A DNA stretch of 64,000 bases from Prorocentrum cordatum (Eukaryota; Sar; Dinophyceae; Prorocentrales; Prorocentraceae). Numbering within the stretch: position 1 is the stretch's first letter; each line of letters begins with the position of its first letter. A program made the position numbers and the translations under genes. Location of the stretch: positions 717,093 through 781,092 of the forward strand of contig CAUYUJ010014771.1 of NCBI GenBank assembly GCA_963575745.1. Direction: 5' to 3'. The notes under the pieces are model-generated. The model searched no databases and was not told the DNA's origin. It worked only from the letters and a program-made list of their open reading frames with translations. Shown in pieces: positions 43,800 to 54,194 of this stretch.

Positions 43800-44110
43800 T
43801 TATCGGGATCATGTGTGTGCGTCTGAGACATCTACAGACACTTCTGCAGACACAGAGACATCTAGATACACCAAAACCCGTCTAAAACACGCATATACAT
43901 TCAGGCAAGTTTAGGGACATGCAGAGAGACCTTCAGACACGCAAAGACACGTTGTGACACCCAGATACATCTAGAGAGACGTGGATACCTACAGAGACTC
44001 CTGAATGCATCTAGATACAACCAGAAACATAAAAAGGACACCCCGACGGACACTGGGAGTCATCTGGAAACATCACAAACACTGGAAGCATCACGAAAAC
44101 TCATGTATGC
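43800..44110 (+). repeat. Degenerate CAGAGACATCTAGATACA repeats
   Basis: Units combining AGACA, ATCTAGATAC and CAGACAC recur through 44100, with many substitutions. No gene is supported. Confidence 0.6.
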
Positions 44111-44754
44111 TACCGCGGAGCCTGCAATGCAAATGCCCGCATCTGTCGGTACATCCTGGGGCCTGGGGCATCCCGAGATCTCACCCATGCACATATTGAG
44201 ACATCTGGGGAATGTCTAAGATATATGCACGAATCTGGAGGCACCAAGAAACCTCTGAACGGCCCCGCTGGAAACTTACTGCCATTGCTACTACTAATAC
44301 TACGGCTACGGCTGCTACTACTACTACTACAAGGGTTGGGGCCGAAAACGGTGGGGAAATAACCTCCATCCTCCGCCTCCCCCGAACCGCTGCCCTCAGA
44401 CGGAGGGCCCCTGGGCATGCGTAGCAACCCTACACTCAGGCAACAGCCCCCCGTTGCCCCCTCGCCCCCCCCAGCGCGACCAGCCAGGGGGCCCGAAAAC
44501 AAGCTCGGGGGCCGTAGCCTTCGGCTGGGGGAGGGGGGTGGCCCCGCGCCGCCGCTGCCGCTCCACGGCAGCCTGTCGGCTCGGCGGGCGGGGTCACGGG
44601 GGGTGCGGCGGCGCCATTTGGCCAAACGGGCCATTTGGCATTGATACGTTCCTCCCCCGCCTCATCCATAACCCCTCGAACCACTACCCCTGCTAATGCT
44701 ACCACTACTACCGCTGCTACGACTATTACTATAGGTGGTGGGAGGGGGCGGACG

Positions 44755-44785
<31 letters not shown>

Positions 44786-44967
44786 GGAGGAGGAAGAGGA
44801 GGCGAACAAGTAAGCGGGCGAGGATAAGTTTACTTATGATTTGACACGGCCGCCGACTGTGGCGGTTGTTGAGCCCTTAGGCCCTAGGCCCGCCGACGGG
44901 GAATACCCCTAGGACATAGTTCAAGCCACCGCAGGCCCCGTGAGGCCATGCGGGGGCACCGACCGCA
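44111..44967. other. No gene recognised
   Basis: Contents: short CTA runs near 44290-44330 and 44700, a GATGAT run at 44755-44790, and GC-rich frames at 44400-44630. Nothing protein-like is supported. Confidence 0.4.
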
Positions 44968-45500
44968 ATGCTCCCCCTCCCACGCCAAGACGCTCATGGC
45001 CCATGGCCGCTCCAGGTCCGACACACTTCAGGTTCAGTTTCTATCGGAGGGATTCTTTGACCAGCACCGCCATCGCCGATGCTGTAATATAATTATACCC
45101 ACAGTGGTTGGTCCAGGCAGTGCACGCGCGCAGCGCAATTGTATATCTGGCAACGACACGCACTGGGAAACGTTCCCAAGCAAGCCGACAATTCCCGACG
45201 CAGCAGCGGTAAGGAATACCCGACGCAGCAGCGGGACATGCTGTGTTGCTGTTCTCTGATCCCAAGACGCCCAAGACGCCCAACCAGCGCCCATCACGAC
45301 CCACCCCTCACACGGATCGTCGGCACTGCAGCGGCCGTGCTGCGGACGCCCAAGATGTTATTGCAAGATGGCCCCAAGACGCCCATGGCCCATGGCCGCA
45401 CAATATTGCCCCAAGACGCCGAAGACGCCAAATATGCCCTTGACGATTCCAAGACGCCCAAGACGCCCAATATGCCCTTGAGGGCTCCCAGATGACCGCC
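44968..45500 (+). repeat. ~530 bp duplicated segment, copy 2
   Basis: This is a direct repeat of 43146-43685 at about 1.8 kb distance, with substitutions and small indels throughout. Copy 2 lies next to the 3' end of gene 2. Confidence 0.9.
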
Positions 45501-45773
45501 CCTGGGCGTACTTCTGCAACAGGCCACAGCATAGTGCTGAACCCAAGTCGGCCCGAGAGTTTGCCACACGCTGCACGCTCTTCCTCGTCCACCCTGGGCC
45601 CGACAACAGATCTGGCATTGATTGGGTCTGGGTACCTCGTGCATTCACCTCGTTATCACAACATTTCCAATTGCAAGATGCGCGCGTCAAGTTCACTTGC
45701 ACGCTGCATGTGTCAACTTAAAATAAAGTGGCGTGAGGCCCAACAAGAATGCTCAGCATCAGGGCCTCATACA

Positions 45774-46763
45774 TTATCCCAAAAGACCCCTGAGAGTCTC
45801 AGGTTCCACAGGCTCGCCGTCGCAACGCTGACGTTCAAAACTTTGGATCAGCTCGCCGCCAGGCAATAACGAAAGAGCATTGCGGTGGTGCATTCGCAAG
45901 TCTTGCGATGCCAGCTCGGGGGCCCCGTCCCTCAACAGGGCCTTGTGGTCAGCCTTGGTCCTGATATCATCCCGCAGCCCTGCGGCCAGCCATGCAGCGA
46001 GGAAGCCAATCGGCCTCCCTCCGTAAATCATCGGACCACCTGGGACAACTGCTTTATCGACGTTCCTACTGCGCTCAGCATTACACTCAGGATGTTTCGA
46101 ACAACTTGCCGCGAACCGTTTCCTACCAACCGAATAAAATGAGATGGTACCATTGGGAACTCTGACGAAGCCGCCTGCTGGAACCCCACCGCCTGCGTGC
46201 CCAGGAGCAGCCGCTGGTGCAGCTGGTGGCACATCTGGCGGTGGTGGCGGCGGTACATCTGGCGCTGCACCAGCAGGCTCTGGCTCTGGGGCAGGATGAG
46301 GACCTGGACCAGGATCGCCGCCGTGAGGACCTGCAGGACCAGGAGGATCGGGCTCTGGAGGCTCCTCCAGCGGGCCGATGAACTCGCCCAATAAATCAAC
46401 CATGACTTTATCGATATCATCGCCACCACCCTCGCCGTGAACATCGGCACCAGGATGATCTTCAGGCGCCTCAGGGTCCTCCCCCTCAGCAGCTGCATCG
46501 GCAATGGCAGCGTGTATAGCTTCTTCTGCGTCTGCACCTGGAGCTGGGCCACATGCCTTCCCAGCTTTTTTCCTCGGCGGCGGTGGCCAAAACATATGAT
46601 CAACAGAGTCGCCGTACTTCTGAGCGATCGCTGGCACTATGTGTGGCAGCACAGAGGTTGTGGGCCGACAGCTGTCGTCCAACTCATAGAAGATGCAACG
46701 CCATTTTGAACACGAAAGAAGAAACTCCAATGCATCATACTCCGTCTGGAACTCCGAGGTCGC
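45774..46763 (-). CDS. Gene 2, exon 3: proline-rich linker and C-terminal Cys/His segment
   Basis: The exon starts in phase 0 after GCTCAG (ATSEFQTEYDALEFLLSCSK) and codes for 329 residues to a stop at 45774-45776. An Ala/Glu-rich acidic region (around residues 1345-1390 of the joined protein) leads to a long Pro/Gly/Ala-rich linker (about 1405-1470). A small domain then carries C1490-x2-H1493-x2-C1496 (FAASCSKHPECN), followed by GGRPIGFLAAWLAAGL and a helical end. The Cys/His group could bind a metal, though only three ligands are obvious. I recall similar C termini, with a Gly-Arg-Pro-[IVL]-Gly-[FL]-Leu-Ala-Ala-Trp core, on unnamed predicted proteins of other dinoflagellates. Confidence 0.75.
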   Translation of the reverse strand, partial: ATSEFQTEYDALEFLLSCSKWRCIFYELDDSCRPTTSVLPHIVPAIAQKYGDSVDHMFWPPPPRKKAGKACGPAPGADAEEAIHAAIADAAAEGEDPEAPEDHPGADVHGEGGGDDIDKVMVDLLGEFIGPLEEPPEPDPPGPAGPHGGDPGPGPHPAPEPEPAGAAPDVPPPPPPDVPPAAPAAAPGHAGGGVPAGGFVRVPNGTISFYSVGRKRFAASCSKHPECNAERSRNVDKAVVPGGPMIYGGRPIGFLAAWLAAGLRDDIRTKADHKALLRDGAPELASQDLRMHHRNALSLLPGGELIQSFERQRCDGEPVEPETLRGLLG

Positions 46764-47430
46764 CTGAGCAGGCTTGGCAACAATTTAAACTGTTGGTTGC
46801 CGTGCCTACGGCCCATTATGTCACCGCGATTGCCAGCCTGTCCCAAGGCAAGCTAAACGATATGACACGCTACCCCCAAAGACCCAAAGACCTTCGGATC
46901 CGCCTCAAGATCTCAAGATGGCCCCCAGCCCTGGCATCCCAGCACGGTTCCAAGAGGGGCTCCAATGGAGAGAAGGTTCACCAATAAACCTAAATTTCTG
47001 ACGCAACAGGCTGCATTCGCACGACGGGGCCCCAAAAACAAACAAACAAGACATTGCCCAAATCGTTCCGGCCAGAGGGCACAGCAGAGGCTACCCGCGA
47101 GGGCCCCGCTACGGTCAGAAACTGATCTCGGTGAGCATCACCTACCCTCCGAAGCGATTTAAACTATTTCGTGACGAGGCGGCCCGCGAAAGGCCCCAAA
47201 TTAAAATCGATTCCTTCGACGACCCGCGCACTCGCCTAGAGGCCCTCTGCTACTTCCCAACCCCGTCCACCCCCTTCCTTCCATACCCTGTCTACCCCGC
47301 CCGTCTCCGTCATTTCCTCTTGGGCCCTCCACCTGCCCAATCCCCTAGGCCCTCGACTACGCGGGCTCTCATGCACCCTCCCCTAAAAACATTCCCGAAC
47401 ATAAGTGTTGGAGGGTGCGCGAGCCTTCAC
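46764..47430. other. Intron 2 of gene 2
   Basis: The inferred intron of 667 bp runs from TATAC|GTGAAG to GCTCAG|GCG, phase 0. It contains CCCAAAGACCC/CAAGATGGCCC units near 46870-46960 and ordinary DNA. Confidence 0.65.
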
Positions 47431-48498
47431 GTATAACATATCAGGACTGAAAATATGATCGTCTGGAAGCCCTTCTCGAACGTGTTCTACCTTCTGGTAA
47501 GAAAGTTTGTTAGGCGTAATAAGCTTGAAGCCCACGTGGAGGAACTCGTCAACCTCAAGGTCGGGATCCCTGGGAGGCAGCGGTTCGGTACCTTGGAGGC
47601 GTACGATCACGAAGCCGCGACGAAGAGCTAGGAGCCGATCACCCTTGAACACAACCTGGAAAACTTTGTTCTTCAGCGCCGACACCATAGCTTTCAGGCG
47701 AAGACCATCACCTGTGCAAATACATCTCCCAGCAAGTTGGCAAATAGACGGTGTCAAGTGCGTCCTGGGCTCCGAGCCATAAGATGTGTCGATGGGCGGA
47801 CACTCTGAATGACGCTTGAGCGAACTGACGACCTGCATATACTTGACAAACGCCGTGGTGATGTTCGAGCCCCTCTGAGTGGCCGCCCAACTTACTGCGT
47901 TCGCTGCTGTATGGCTCTCTGGCACGAACTCAAAGCAACTGCCGTGAACTGAAGGAACAGGAACGAGACGGTGCACGGGCAGATCGGGAACTGCGCTCCT
48001 TAACTCCTCAATGCTAGCCACTCCATGCAACTTCTCCCATTCACATAATCTCTCATTATCGGCTCGCTCTTCTGATCGTTTCCTTGCACTTTCAAAACGT
48101 GTGATCGATCTGCAAAGTGCAACCTTATCCTGTAAAGAGGCGTTCAGATTGCCGCCAGGCGCCATGATCTCAGAGAGTTTGTCGTTGAAGGAAAGGTGGG
48201 CCTTAACCAAGGACTCGCACACAGCCTTCCTGCTCGCAGCGGCCAGGCGACGACGAACAGCCGAAGATTTCAAACCAAATGCAGCACATCTGACATTGAG
48301 CCCTGCCTTGCGAGCTCGTCGACGGGCAGCCGTTGCTCGCGTGCCCCTCTCATTGAGGCGCTGTCTCTCTGTTGGGTCCAGCAACCGAAACGTGCGTGCA
48401 ATGGCAGCCAAGTCACCGCTGCCCTTCTTACCTTCACACTCCTCCTGAACGTACGCCCTCCAGGCGCCGCCACCACCAGCCCGAGGTCTTGATTTACC
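47431..48498 (-). CDS. Gene 2, exon 2: HMG-box-like segment and basic region
   Basis: There are 356 codons in phase 0, starting after TTCCCAG. The first 60 residues (GGGGAWRAYVQEECEGKKGS, then DLAAIARTFRLLDPTERQRL) have the layout of an HMG-box-like fold: an aromatic AWRAY[VI] first helix, an LAAIARxFR second helix and a DPTERQRL turn before a third basic helix (RGTRATAARRRARKAG). After it come a helical region, a segment with several spaced Cys (CQLAGRCICTG) and a C-terminal beta-like part (VFQVVFKGDRLLALRRGFVI). HMG-like boxes bind or bend DNA; here this is inference. The donor is TATAC|GTGAAG. Confidence 0.75.
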
Positions 48499-48965
48499 CT
48501 GGGAAGGAACACAATACAAAGAAACAAATGGTTGAGACCACCCCTTACTCTAACTATAATAGTCCTAACTCGTCGTCGTTGACGTCGTCGTCGTCGTGGT
48601 GGTCGTCGTCGCCGTCGTCGTATCATCGTCGTCGTCGTCGTCGTCGTCGGCGTCGTCGTCGTTGTCGTCGTCGTGGTCGTAGTCGTCGTCGTCGTCTCCC
48701 CCTCCTCGAGCTCTCGCACTAATCGTAATTCCAAGTCTAACTCTAACCCCATATATACGACCACCCTTCGGATGATAAGGAGGTGAGGGGGGAGGGGCCG
48801 ACGTCGCACTCGATCGATCTCACTATCGATCTCACTATCGATCTCATTGTCGATCTCATCCGACCGATCTCACAATCAATCTGGCTACCGATCTCACAAC
48901 CGATCCCACTATCGATCTCACAGCCGATCTCACATTCCATGCCCCCACCCCCCTTCCTCGCCCAC
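48499..48965. other. Intron 1 of gene 2, carrying two microsatellite blocks
   Basis: The inferred intron of 467 bp runs from GAAAAG|GTGGGCG to TTCCCAG|GGT; both exon ends are in phase 0. It contains a (CGT)n block (48565-48705) and, inverted, the tail plus GATCGA array of the composite element (48753-48950). Confidence 0.75.
48753..48950 (-). repeat. Composite element fragment (array and tail), inverted
   Basis: Read on the minus strand, GTGAGATCGATAG-type units lead to GATCGAGTGCGACG, then CCCCCTCACCTCC, TTATCATCCGAAGGGTGG and TCGTATATATGG. The same junction occurs at 28235-28304, and a more diverged form at 29800-29872. The head and GAT portions are absent. Confidence 0.85.
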
Positions 48966-51704
48966 CTTTTCAAGTCGGCTGTCCTCGGCAGCAGGTTTCT
49001 TCTTGATGCGCCTCTGGGTGGAGGGGGCGTCAGCGGTGATCGCATGCCGTTTTTTCATGAGCCCAATCGTCTTGCTCCGAACTCTATGCTGGTGCAACAC
49101 CCATTCGCAACCAACTGAAATCATTGACATCCTTTTCACTTGAACCGACTTTGCTGTGAGCAGCCTGCGAAGGTGAGCGTGTCTGCTCTCCGTGGGCCCG
49201 ATATCTATCCCGTGCAACATCGCGCGGATCTCCAACTTCGCCAACACAATCGGCCCCTCCAATGTCGGATGATGTTCGAGGAAATTTTTCGAAGCTGGAT
49301 CCATCGTGCATGGCGGGTCGTGCCTAATGCTTGCGGCCAGCCCAGGGTCGTTCAGAAGCGTATACAACTTGAAAGGCCATCCTCTGGACGGCTGGCCGAC
49401 GTAGTATTCAATTGCACACCCCAGCCGCGACAGTGTCCGAAAAATCAAACATCTGAACTTCACTGTATTCCTTCGGTCTGAAATCAATGCCCACATCTCA
49501 GGTATCTCGTACATCATTTTGATTTTCTGGTATGCCAATTGTTCGAACCCCCCAGTTGCTGCAACAGCCAGGCGGTATTGGCGGCGAAGTTCTTCACGAT
49601 TTAGCTTCTGATTCACCAACTTCTGGCGTTGTTGTTGCTCGAAACTGTCACCTGAAACCTTAAACTGAAGTTCCAGCAGGACCCGAACGATCTCCATGGC
49701 CTGACGTTGCAGTACCAACATGTCCAGCGGGTCAGTCTGTGTAAATTCAAAAGCAAGCTTGCGTTCCTTGGCGTTGATTTGTGCATGCTGCTGGTCACCG
49801 CCCTCGTCGTCGTCCACGTCGTCGTCGCCCTTTGGCTTTTTGGCATCAGAATAGTCTCGGAACTGAAGCTTATCCGCAATAGCAGCCAATACGCCAGGAG
49901 CACCGCCATCAACAAGCGATCTGAAGAGCCCGCGGCGATCGTCGAAAACCGAAGGAATCTTATCACCGCACTCCCGAGCATACCGCACATACGTTCGAGA
50001 CAACAAACCATGACACGCTTCAAATATACCTTGCTCGTCCGTGCTGATATCTGGCCCAGTCCACCGCATGCGGTTATACTTCGAAAGCTTCTTTGAAAAC
50101 AATGCAGCCGACACACCTGCCGTCAACATATCTGCTATCATCTCGGGGTCCCGTATCGATGCTGAGGCAGGGTCAATGTAGTATTCGACGCAGTCGCGCT
50201 TCCGCCAATCCCCATTCGGCATCACAGACAACAGCAACCTCTTCTCCAAAATCCCAGTCCCTCGCGAACAAAATAACCACATGGCATGCCGCTTGAAGAT
50301 GAGCGCCTCGTTATCCAAGACGCCCTCAACGATTCTGATGCTGCTCCTGATCTCATCCCGAAGACACTTGCCAAACATCTCATTGGCGCTTCCAACTTCA
50401 ATTGATTTCGCACAGTGTATCATACCTGAAATATTAGCCTTCAGCTCTGGGAAGAAGTTGAAGGTCCACCCACCAATAGTAGCGAAGAGATGGAGCCTGC
50501 ACCAAGAAGAGAACTGGTGCCACCCAGGTCTCGACTTCAGGAACCCGAGCTCTGCCTTAGGATTGCTCTTTGCTCGGTCGAGGGTCGCGCCTCGAACAGC
50601 CATCGCAAACTTACCTGACACGCGGCTGCTGCCCGACGCCTCTATCTGCGCTCTGCATATCACTTCACCTGTATTGCGCTCCAACAAATGCAACGGGCAC
50701 AGAACATGCGACATGATGCTGATGATGCGCCCGTTCGGTATTTGAAACGTCCATGCTAGCCTGCATCTGGTCTGTAACAGCTTGTTTACAACTTTTGATT
50801 GAGGTACCGTGAACGTCCCATATGAAACTTTGCCTTTCAATTCTACGAGTTGGCCGTCATGTATTTTGTCCAAGAGAGCTGCTGGAATATCGTCCTGGAT
50901 TGGGTCCAAGACGTGACGATATGACGTATCAATTGTCGCTTCCATCGGGGTCTCATCGTATTGCACGTCCTCGAAATATTGCAACAGATGCTGTCCAGGA
51001 ATGTGTTTTACGATTGCCAATTCGAACTCCATTCGTTCCATGCGGTCATGCGCAAGGAGGGCCGCTGCGGTCCAAATCCTGCTCTTGCGAAGTTTTACCA
51101 TACATATCCCCCCGAGATGTTCACTCAACGCCGTGTCGCTCATAACTCTGTCATGGCCGTCGGCCTGGAAAACATGCCCGACATACTTGTCCACGTCCGA
51201 GTCGCGCTGTGAACAACAGGCTGCAGCGTGCAACGAAGAAGCCAATTGGGTAAAAAACTGCGATGACACGGTAAACCCTTGCATAACTCTCGGGACAACA
51301 GTTGCACGAGACAATTCTGGAACATACGTCACTTGCAACGCCCTCTTGAGCGGCATCGCTGCAGCATACTTGAACTCGCACAGTAGAGATTTTTGAACTG
51401 GAAGCATCGGCCGCCTCACAACTGTAGCATTCACCGCGGGCGCCTTGCGAGGGCGACCTCTCTTCCGCCTCGGCGGCTGCACCGCCAACGGCACGACGCT
51501 CTCTGCGCCGATCGGGTTGCCGATCTCGGGGGCGGGAGGCTCGTCTACGCCTGCCGCTAGGGCCGCCCAATCGTCTGGCAGCTCTGGCGACGGCGCGGCC
51601 GCCAAGGAGTCCCAATCCTCTGCTGCAGGCGCGCCGCCGCCGATATAATCCACAGTGTCAACATCATCGGCTCCCGCTGCCAGGGCCGCCCAACCCTCCT
51701 CCAT
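48966..51704 (-). CDS. Gene 2, exon 1: AT-hook protein with a DDE transposase-like core
   Basis: An ATG at 51704 opens 913 uninterrupted codons to the donor at 48965. The N terminus has three copies of a short acidic motif with core (D/G)W(A/D)(A/S)LAA (near residues 4-10, 30-37 and 45-52), then an AT-hook RRKRGRPRK (79-87). The core shows YDETP with D250, LDRAKSN with D376 and N381, CRLH (C402, H405), then MPNGDWRKRDCVEYYIDP, RWTGPDISTDEQ and FEACHGL with E562. D, Dxxx(x)N, CxxH and a later E in this order resemble eukaryotic DDE transposases, and I recall closely styled unnamed proteins in other dinoflagellates. With exons 2 and 3 the protein would have about 1,598 residues. Activity is unproven: it may be a domesticated gene or an element protein. 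No terminal inverted repeats bounding the gene were seen. Confidence 0.8.
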
Positions 51705-52560
51705 AATATAGACGCATTACAGCATCAGAACCGAATGCAAAACAAAAATATAAACAAATATGGCTGGCCAACGAGATGATGGCGCGATGCTCCGATAAGG
51801 GCCCGAGGGCCCATGATGCGTTCAAATGCCCGGATCACGGGCGCATCTTCGAACCAACGCGCACGTTCCACTCCGACGCGCGAATGGACCGCTATGCGGA
51901 GGCACTTGCTGGGAGGGCACGCTTGGGAACATGTTGCTGAACAATGCTGAATGGGCCCCGACGGCAATGCAAATCAACGTGCAATGGCAATGACATGCTG
52001 CGCGCAATGCGGCCCCCGCGTGCCGCGTGATATGTGGTGCGAACTACAGACGTGCACATGCGTGCACATGCGCGCACCGCCCTCCCGTGCTGGGCCGAAA
52101 CACGCGTGCGACCACACTGCACTTCGCGCGCGACAACGGAATACATTGCACACGCGCTACGATGGCTACCTGCACTCTTATCATGCGCGCGCGGAAAGCC
52201 GCACACCCCGCTACATCTCGCTGTCTTACATGTGTTCGTTCCACGTGTTTGTTTCTGTTGTATAATAGGTCATGGGCGCTCTCGCCTCAACGCCAGCCAC
52301 ATCTTTGCTCCGCCGACGGTTGCCCGCGCGCGATCCCTTTCGCCCCGCAATTTTGTGGCACCGCCGACTAGCCCCGCCCGCGCATGTGAAAGTTTCAATA
52401 GCGACGGCTTGTTTTCTCATTGCATTCATGCGCACCCCGCTCGGAAAGTTTCCGAGGGGCCCGAGGCGCGCTCTCGCCTCGGCGCCTACCGCACTCCCAC
52501 CCCATTTGCAGCTTCACTGTCTGCAACGGAAAGTTTGACCTGAGCAGCGCCGCGTTGTCG
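51705..52560. other. Region upstream of gene 2
   Basis: It is rich in TGCGCGC, GTGCAC and ACACGCG phrases with repeated GTGCACATGCG near 52050. The texture resembles the segment upstream of gene 1 (37261-37860). Open frames on both strands are Arg/His/Cys/Ala-rich and not convincing. It likely holds the promoter and 5' leader of gene 2. Confidence 0.4.
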
Positions 52561-52964
52561 CGGGCTTGAGTTGGCGACCTCGTCACGAACTTGCTTTCGC
52601 ATTCGTTGCGGGTGCGACGCGCGGCGGGCTACGCCGCGGGCCGCGGCGGCGGCGCCGCGCGCGCCCGCGGACGGGCGCGGGTGGATCGCGCGCGGGTGCA
52701 ACAATTGCACCCGCGCCGATCGCCGCGCGACGATGCCCGACAGAACGGGCCTGCCGCGCCTCCCGCGGGAGTTCACAACGCCATCGGGCCTTGGAAACAC
52801 GCGGGCGCGACAAGGGTCGCGCGCGCACAGCGGGGGGGGAAGCTCGAATTCTCGGCCGAGCTAAAGTCAACGCGACCGAACATGGCGCGCGCAGTTATTG
52901 CGGGAGGTCTTGACGGAGGCCAAGCTACATTTGTATGCCCTGGTGACCTTTTTTCCTTGCAAAT
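52561..52964. other. GCG-rich stretch, no gene
   Basis: GCGCGC and CGCGGGCGC phrases dominate. Frames on both strands overlap. Confidence 0.35.
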
Positions 52965-53036
52965 TGCGGGTGCCCGCCAGGGTTACTTTAGAGCTACTTT
53001 ATTTTTTTGGGGGGCCTACCAGCTGTAGAGGATCGT
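52965..53036 (-). repeat. Dispersed repeat R4, copy 2 (inverted)
   Basis: Read on the minus strand: GATCCTCTACAGCTGG, then AAAAAAATAAAGTAGCTC, TAAAGTAACCCTGGCGGGC. It pairs with 30646-30712. Confidence 0.75.
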
Positions 53037-53045
53037 TCCTACACA

Positions 53046-53190
53046 ACCCTAATCCATCCATCCCTCTCTCCTCCTTCGTCCCTCCCTCCCGCCTCTCTTG
53101 TCCCTCATTCTTCCCTTCCTCCCTCCCTCCCTCCCTCATTCCTCCTTTCCTCATCTCTCATCCCTCCCTCATTCCGCCCTCGTCCTCCTT
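53046..53190 (+). repeat. CATCCCTCC pyrimidine tract
   Basis: Units of CCCTCC and CATCCCTC continue uninterrupted. The counterpart lies at 30490-30640. Confidence 0.85.
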
Positions 53191-53214
53191 CCAGAAGTGG
53201 TACTGGGGACGCGG

Positions 53215-53480
53215 TGTCTGGGGAAACGGTTCCGGGAAGGAGGGTGCACATAGGAAACGGCTCCATGCAGGGAAGAGGGTCCGGGGAAATGGATCGGGGG
53301 TTCCGGGGAAACGGCTCCGGGGAAGCGGATCCGCGGAAGCGGTTCCGGGGAAACGGTTCCGGGGAAACGGTCCTCCGGGGAAGGGGTTTTTGGGGAAGAT
53401 GTCTCCGGGGAAACGGATTCCGGGGAAACAGTTCCGGGGAAGCGGTTCCGGGGAAATGGTTCCCGGGGAAACGGTTTTAG
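53215..53480 (+). repeat. 15-bp minisatellite GGTTCCGGGGAAACG
   Basis: About sixteen units of GGTTCCGGGGAAACG with variants (GCGG, TCTCCGGGGAAG) follow in register. Frames through it read RGNGSGEAVPGK, an artefact of a unit divisible by three. Confidence 0.9.
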
Positions 53481-53589
53481 CATCAAGTGGGTGCAACGTT
53501 GCTCGGCGCGGTTGTGGCCTCGACCTCTTGGACTCGCGACTCGCATGCTGTCCCCAGCCTTTGTTTCTAGCGCGCATCTGCCTTCCGTC

Positions 53590-54110
53590 GCCTTCGGAAG
53601 GCGTGGCAGGCGCGTCAGGCATAGCAGCCGTGGCAGGCGTGGTAGGCGTGGCAGGCTTGGGAGACGTGGCGTGGCAGGCATAACAGGCGTGACAAGCGTG
53701 GCAGGCGTGGCAGGTATGGCAAGCATGGCGGCAAGCATGGCAGCCGTAGCATGCATGGCAGGCGTGGCAAGCGTGGCAGGCGCGACAGGCGTGGCAAACG
53801 TGGTGGCATTTTTGCGGCACCAGTCGGTCGCGCCCGTAGGGCGCGTTGCAGGCGTGGCAGGTGTGGCAGGCGTGGCAGGCGAGGCAGGCATAACAGGCGC
53901 GACAAGCGTGGCACGCGTGGATGCACTTTGGTGGTACCAGCCGGCTGCATCCGCAAGGTGTGTTGCAGGCGTGACAGGCGTCTCAGGCGTGGCAGGCGTG
54001 GCAAGTGCTGCAGGCTTGGCAGGCGTGACAGGCGCGACAGGCGTGCAAGGCGTGACAAGCATTGCAGGCGCGGCAGGCCTGGCTGGCGTGGGGGCCGAGC
54101 GCGGTTCCCG
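53590..54110 (+). repeat. 9-bp minisatellite GTGGCAGGC with a ~117 bp higher-order unit
   Basis: The unit GTGGCAGGC varies to ATAACAGGC, GTGACAAGC and similar. Two interruptions about 118 bp apart share GCGGCACCAGTCGGTCGCG / GTGGTACCAGCCGGCTGCA followed by GTTGCAGGCGTG, so a longer unit was also duplicated. The plus frame gives GVAGVAG repeats; I do not treat it as a gene. Confidence 0.85.
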
Positions 54111-54194
54111 ACGCAGTGCAGCTTCATTTGCGCTATTCTTTCCCGCACTGGCCTTGTGGGAAACAGCGACTGCAGGGGGCAGAAAATGTTGCGG

